A DNA stretch of 14,262 bases from Bacilli bacterium (GTDB taxonomy: Bacteria > Bacillota_I > Bacilli_A > RF39 > UBA660), in contig JAEDJT010000037.1 in NCBI GenBank assembly GCA_016296185.1, positions 1 through 14,262 of the forward strand, read 5' to 3'. Numbering within the stretch: position 1 is the first letter of the stretch; every line of letters starts with the position of its first letter. Positions 13,115 through 14,262 of this stretch are shown here, in pieces. The notes beneath the pieces were generated by a model. It saw only the letters and a program-made list of their open reading frames with translations, did not search any database and was not told the origin of the DNA. The translations under genes were made by a program, and so were the position numbers.

Positions 13115-13647
13115 ATTATTTTATATAAGTCTAACCAGTTATTTGTTTGGTTACCTTTGTAATCATTGTTATTATTAAATAATATTGTCTTAATGTTTAA
13201 TTCATTTGCTTTTGTTATATGATTTATAGAATCGTCTATTATTAAATCGAAATTATTTTCTTTACAAAAATTTCCTTTATCCATTATTGAAGTATATATT
13301 TCATCTACATAGATATTATTTTCTTTAAACCAATTTTTTAGTCTGTTTGTTAAATCTTTGTATTTGTATTCTGGTCTAGATGTTACTATACATATTTTAT
13401 GTCCATCTTTATGTAATTGATTTGTAATTATATCTGCTTTTTCTTTAAATGTTGTTTTAAAAGAAAGAATTTCTCTATTTTCATCCCAAAACATTGAAAT
13501 GTATTCATTATCGAATGCGTTTATTTCTTTAGGCAATTCTTCTGTATATTCTTTAGTTGGATGTTTCTTTATAAATTCTTTCCATAATATTATTTGTTTT
13601 TCTCTTGTATTTGTTAATGTATCATCTATATCTAATGCTATTTTCAT
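13096..13647 (-). CDS. HAD-superfamily phosphatase, possibly 5'-nucleotidase (NT5C-like)
   Basis: A 183-residue cytoplasmic hydrolase with all four HAD motifs: I, ALDIDDTL (nucleophile D6, acid D8); II, IVTSRP (T89/S90); III, a lysine near K124 or K129; IV, DLIIDDS (D138, D139). A helical insert between motifs I and II (about 15-75) makes a C1-type cap. The arrangement resembles the small 5'(3')-deoxyribonucleotidase group (NT5C, B. subtilis YqfW type), but the substrate cannot be read from sequence. ATG 13647 is preceded by GGTGAT three bases upstream. It starts 21 bases after the cwlJ stop, so cotranscription with cwlJ is likely, though an extended -10 sits at the junction. The bidirectional terminator closes it. 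Confidence 0.8.
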   Translation of the reverse strand: MKIALDIDDTLTNTREKQIILWKEFIKKHPTKEYTEELPKEINAFDNEYISMFWDENREILSFKTTFKEKADIITNQLHKDGHKICIVTSRPEYKYKDLTNRLKNWFKENNIYVDEIYTSIMDKGNFCKENNFDLIIDDSINHITKANELNIKTILFNNNNDYKGNQTNNWLDLYKIIKELDK

Positions 13648-13662
13648 ATAATCACCATATTT

Positions 13663-13671
13663 ATTATATCA
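13663..13671 (-). promoter_or_regulatory. Possible extended -10 for the HAD gene, overlapping the cwlJ stop
   Basis: The minus strand reads TGATATAAT, whose TGA is the cwlJ stop codon. A start near 13656 would leave a leader of about nine bases beginning at the SD, which is short. It may be chance in A+T-rich sequence. Confidence 0.25.
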
Positions 13672-14088
13672 TTTTATTTGTGGACATTCTCCTTTTTTTG
13701 GTTCATAAAAGCAGTGGTTTTTATATGAACCTGCATAATCTTGATTATACCATGTACTTTTACAAGTTTTATTGCTTGGTGCATAGAACCATAATGAATG
13801 TGTAGCCGGATGATAGTATTCACCTTCTAACACTCTTTTAGCTAATGCTTTTTCTGTTGATGTTGGACTAGATTGAAATAATGATGAGTTTATTCCTGAA
13901 AATTGCGATTTTTGATATATTGCATCTGTAATTGTTCTTATGTTCTTAAATGTTAAACAAGATGCTAATGCTCTGTTAACTACGACATTTCCTACCATTA
14001 ACATTCCTAAGCTTCCTTCAGCTAATGCTTCTGCTCTCATTATTCTTGCTAATAAATTTAATTCTTTAGTTGAATAATTTATAATCAT
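13669..14088 (-). CDS. cwlJ: CwlJ-type spore cortex-lytic hydrolase (SleB/Hydrolase_2 family)
   Basis: CwlJ degrades spore cortex peptidoglycan during germination and sits in the coat layer, in B. subtilis with GerQ. The 139-residue product matches CwlJ (142 residues) in length and from end to end as I remember it: LLARIMRAEALAEGSLGMLMVGNVVVNR (12-39; probable catalytic Glu in RAEA, E20), FKNIRTI (47-53), IYQKSQF (57-63), SLWFYAP (98-104) and TWYNQ...YKNHCFYEP (112-130). It has no signal peptide and no N-terminal binding domain, as in CwlJ and unlike SleB. ATG 14088 has AAGGTGAT three bases upstream. It heads a probable two-gene unit with the HAD gene. The promoter was not resolved; a sporulation-sigma promoter would be expected but I could not identify one. 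Stop is TGA, the only one among the genes here. Confidence 0.88.
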   Translation of the reverse strand: MIINYSTKELNLLARIMRAEALAEGSLGMLMVGNVVVNRALASCLTFKNIRTITDAIYQKSQFSGINSSLFQSSPTSTEKALAKRVLEGEYYHPATHSLWFYAPSNKTCKSTWYNQDYAGSYKNHCFYEPKKGECPQIK

Positions 14089-14141
14089 AATATCACCTTA
14101 TATATTCTATGCTTTTATTGATATTTGCTTGATTAAAACGC

Positions 14142-14169
14142 TTTACAACAATTAAAAATATGTTATAAT
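14142..14169 (+). promoter_or_regulatory. Promoter of tRNA-Trp
   Basis: TTTACA (14142-14147) and TATAAT (14164-14169) are 16 bases apart, with TGT before the -10 (extended -10). Predicted start is near 14176, giving a precursor leader of about 12 bases. Confidence 0.8.
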
Positions 14170-14187
14170 ATGATTGTCTACTTTTTT

Positions 14188-14261
14188 AGGGGTATAGTTC
14201 AATGGTAGAATAACGGTCTCCAAAACCGCTGATGTGGGTTCGACTCCTGCTACCCCTGCCA
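14188..14261 (+). tRNA. trnW: tRNA-Trp (anticodon CCA)
   Basis: A full cloverleaf: perfect seven-pair acceptor stem (14188-14194 with 14251-14257), discriminator G14258 and encoded CCA (14259-14261). D stem GTTC/GAAT, anticodon loop CTCCAAA with CCA at 14220-14222, variable loop TGAT, T loop TTCGACT. The anticodon stem has an A-C mismatch at its outer pair (14213 with 14229) and the T stem has two G-U pairs. CCA reads only UGG, in line with TGG for Trp and TGA as stop in this window. The window ends one base after the gene, so further tRNAs may follow. Confidence 0.95.
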
Positions 14262-14262
14262 T

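Noticed and set aside
13605..13805. Plus-strand open frame across the HAD/cwlJ junction
   Set aside because: Both minus-strand genes are strongly supported; the plus frame gives a Tyr/Leu-rich sequence without SD or family resemblance.
14089..14141. Sporulation-sigma promoter for cwlJ
   Set aside because: A CATAGAAT-like -10 is present on the minus strand but no matching -35 stands at the right distance, so I do not claim it.
1..14262. Mollicute-type code with TGA as tryptophan
   Set aside because: All Trp codons in the assigned genes are TGG, cwlJ ends in TGA at a family-appropriate point, and the tRNA-Trp anticodon is CCA.

Overview
This is a low-GC (very A+T-rich) segment from a Gram-positive, probably spore-forming member of the Bacilli or a close Firmicutes relative. 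The evidence is a CwlJ-type spore-cortex hydrolase, WXG100-like proteins, Shine-Dalgarno (SD) sites of AGGAGG/GGTGAT type, rho-independent terminators after most transcription units and a B. subtilis-like tRNA-Trp. TGA is used as a stop codon and tRNA-Trp has anticodon CCA, so the standard bacterial code applies and this is not a TGA=Trp mollicute. The closest taxon cannot be fixed from the sequence; a gut-type uncultured Bacilli lineage is a guess.

Layout. 1-630: end of rplM, then rpsI and a terminator. 674-1649: a single-pass membrane protein of unknown function. 1648-4371 (minus): overlapping murL-murD2, which fits the alternative D-glutamate route of peptidoglycan synthesis (MurD2 adds L-Glu, MurL epimerises it to D-Glu). 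4449-5307: a zinc-type macrodomain ADP-ribose hydrolase with an altered metal-ligand motif, convergent with a zinc-dependent phospholipase C-like gene (5305-6279, minus). 6356-8467: an AbiF/AbiD-type HEPN protein overlapping a membrane-anchored HtrA protease. 8474-9825: rimO. 9859-10565: two small WXG100-like proteins with strong expression signals. 10569-12194: a leucine-rich-repeat plus transglutaminase-fold protein that has lost its catalytic Cys and His. 12198-13114: an Amidase_3 with two LysM repeats and no signal peptide. 13096-14088 (minus): cwlJ and a HAD-type phosphatase. 14142-14261: tRNA-Trp with its promoter.

Themes. At least four genes concern the cell wall (murL, murD2, the LysM amidase, cwlJ) and two concern ribosome synthesis or modification besides rplM (rpsI, rimO). 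Transcription units are short, mostly one or two genes. Eight of the promoters I could assign have an extended -10 (TGnTATAAT-like), and all three convergent gene pairs share a bidirectional terminator. There is no IS element, integrase, CRISPR array or prophage structural gene, and no gene-free stretch exceeds 150 bases. The points most worth following are the MurD2-MurL pair, the AbiF-HtrA overlap, the catalytically dead transglutaminase next to WXG100-like proteins, and the Cys-for-His swap in the macrodomain.
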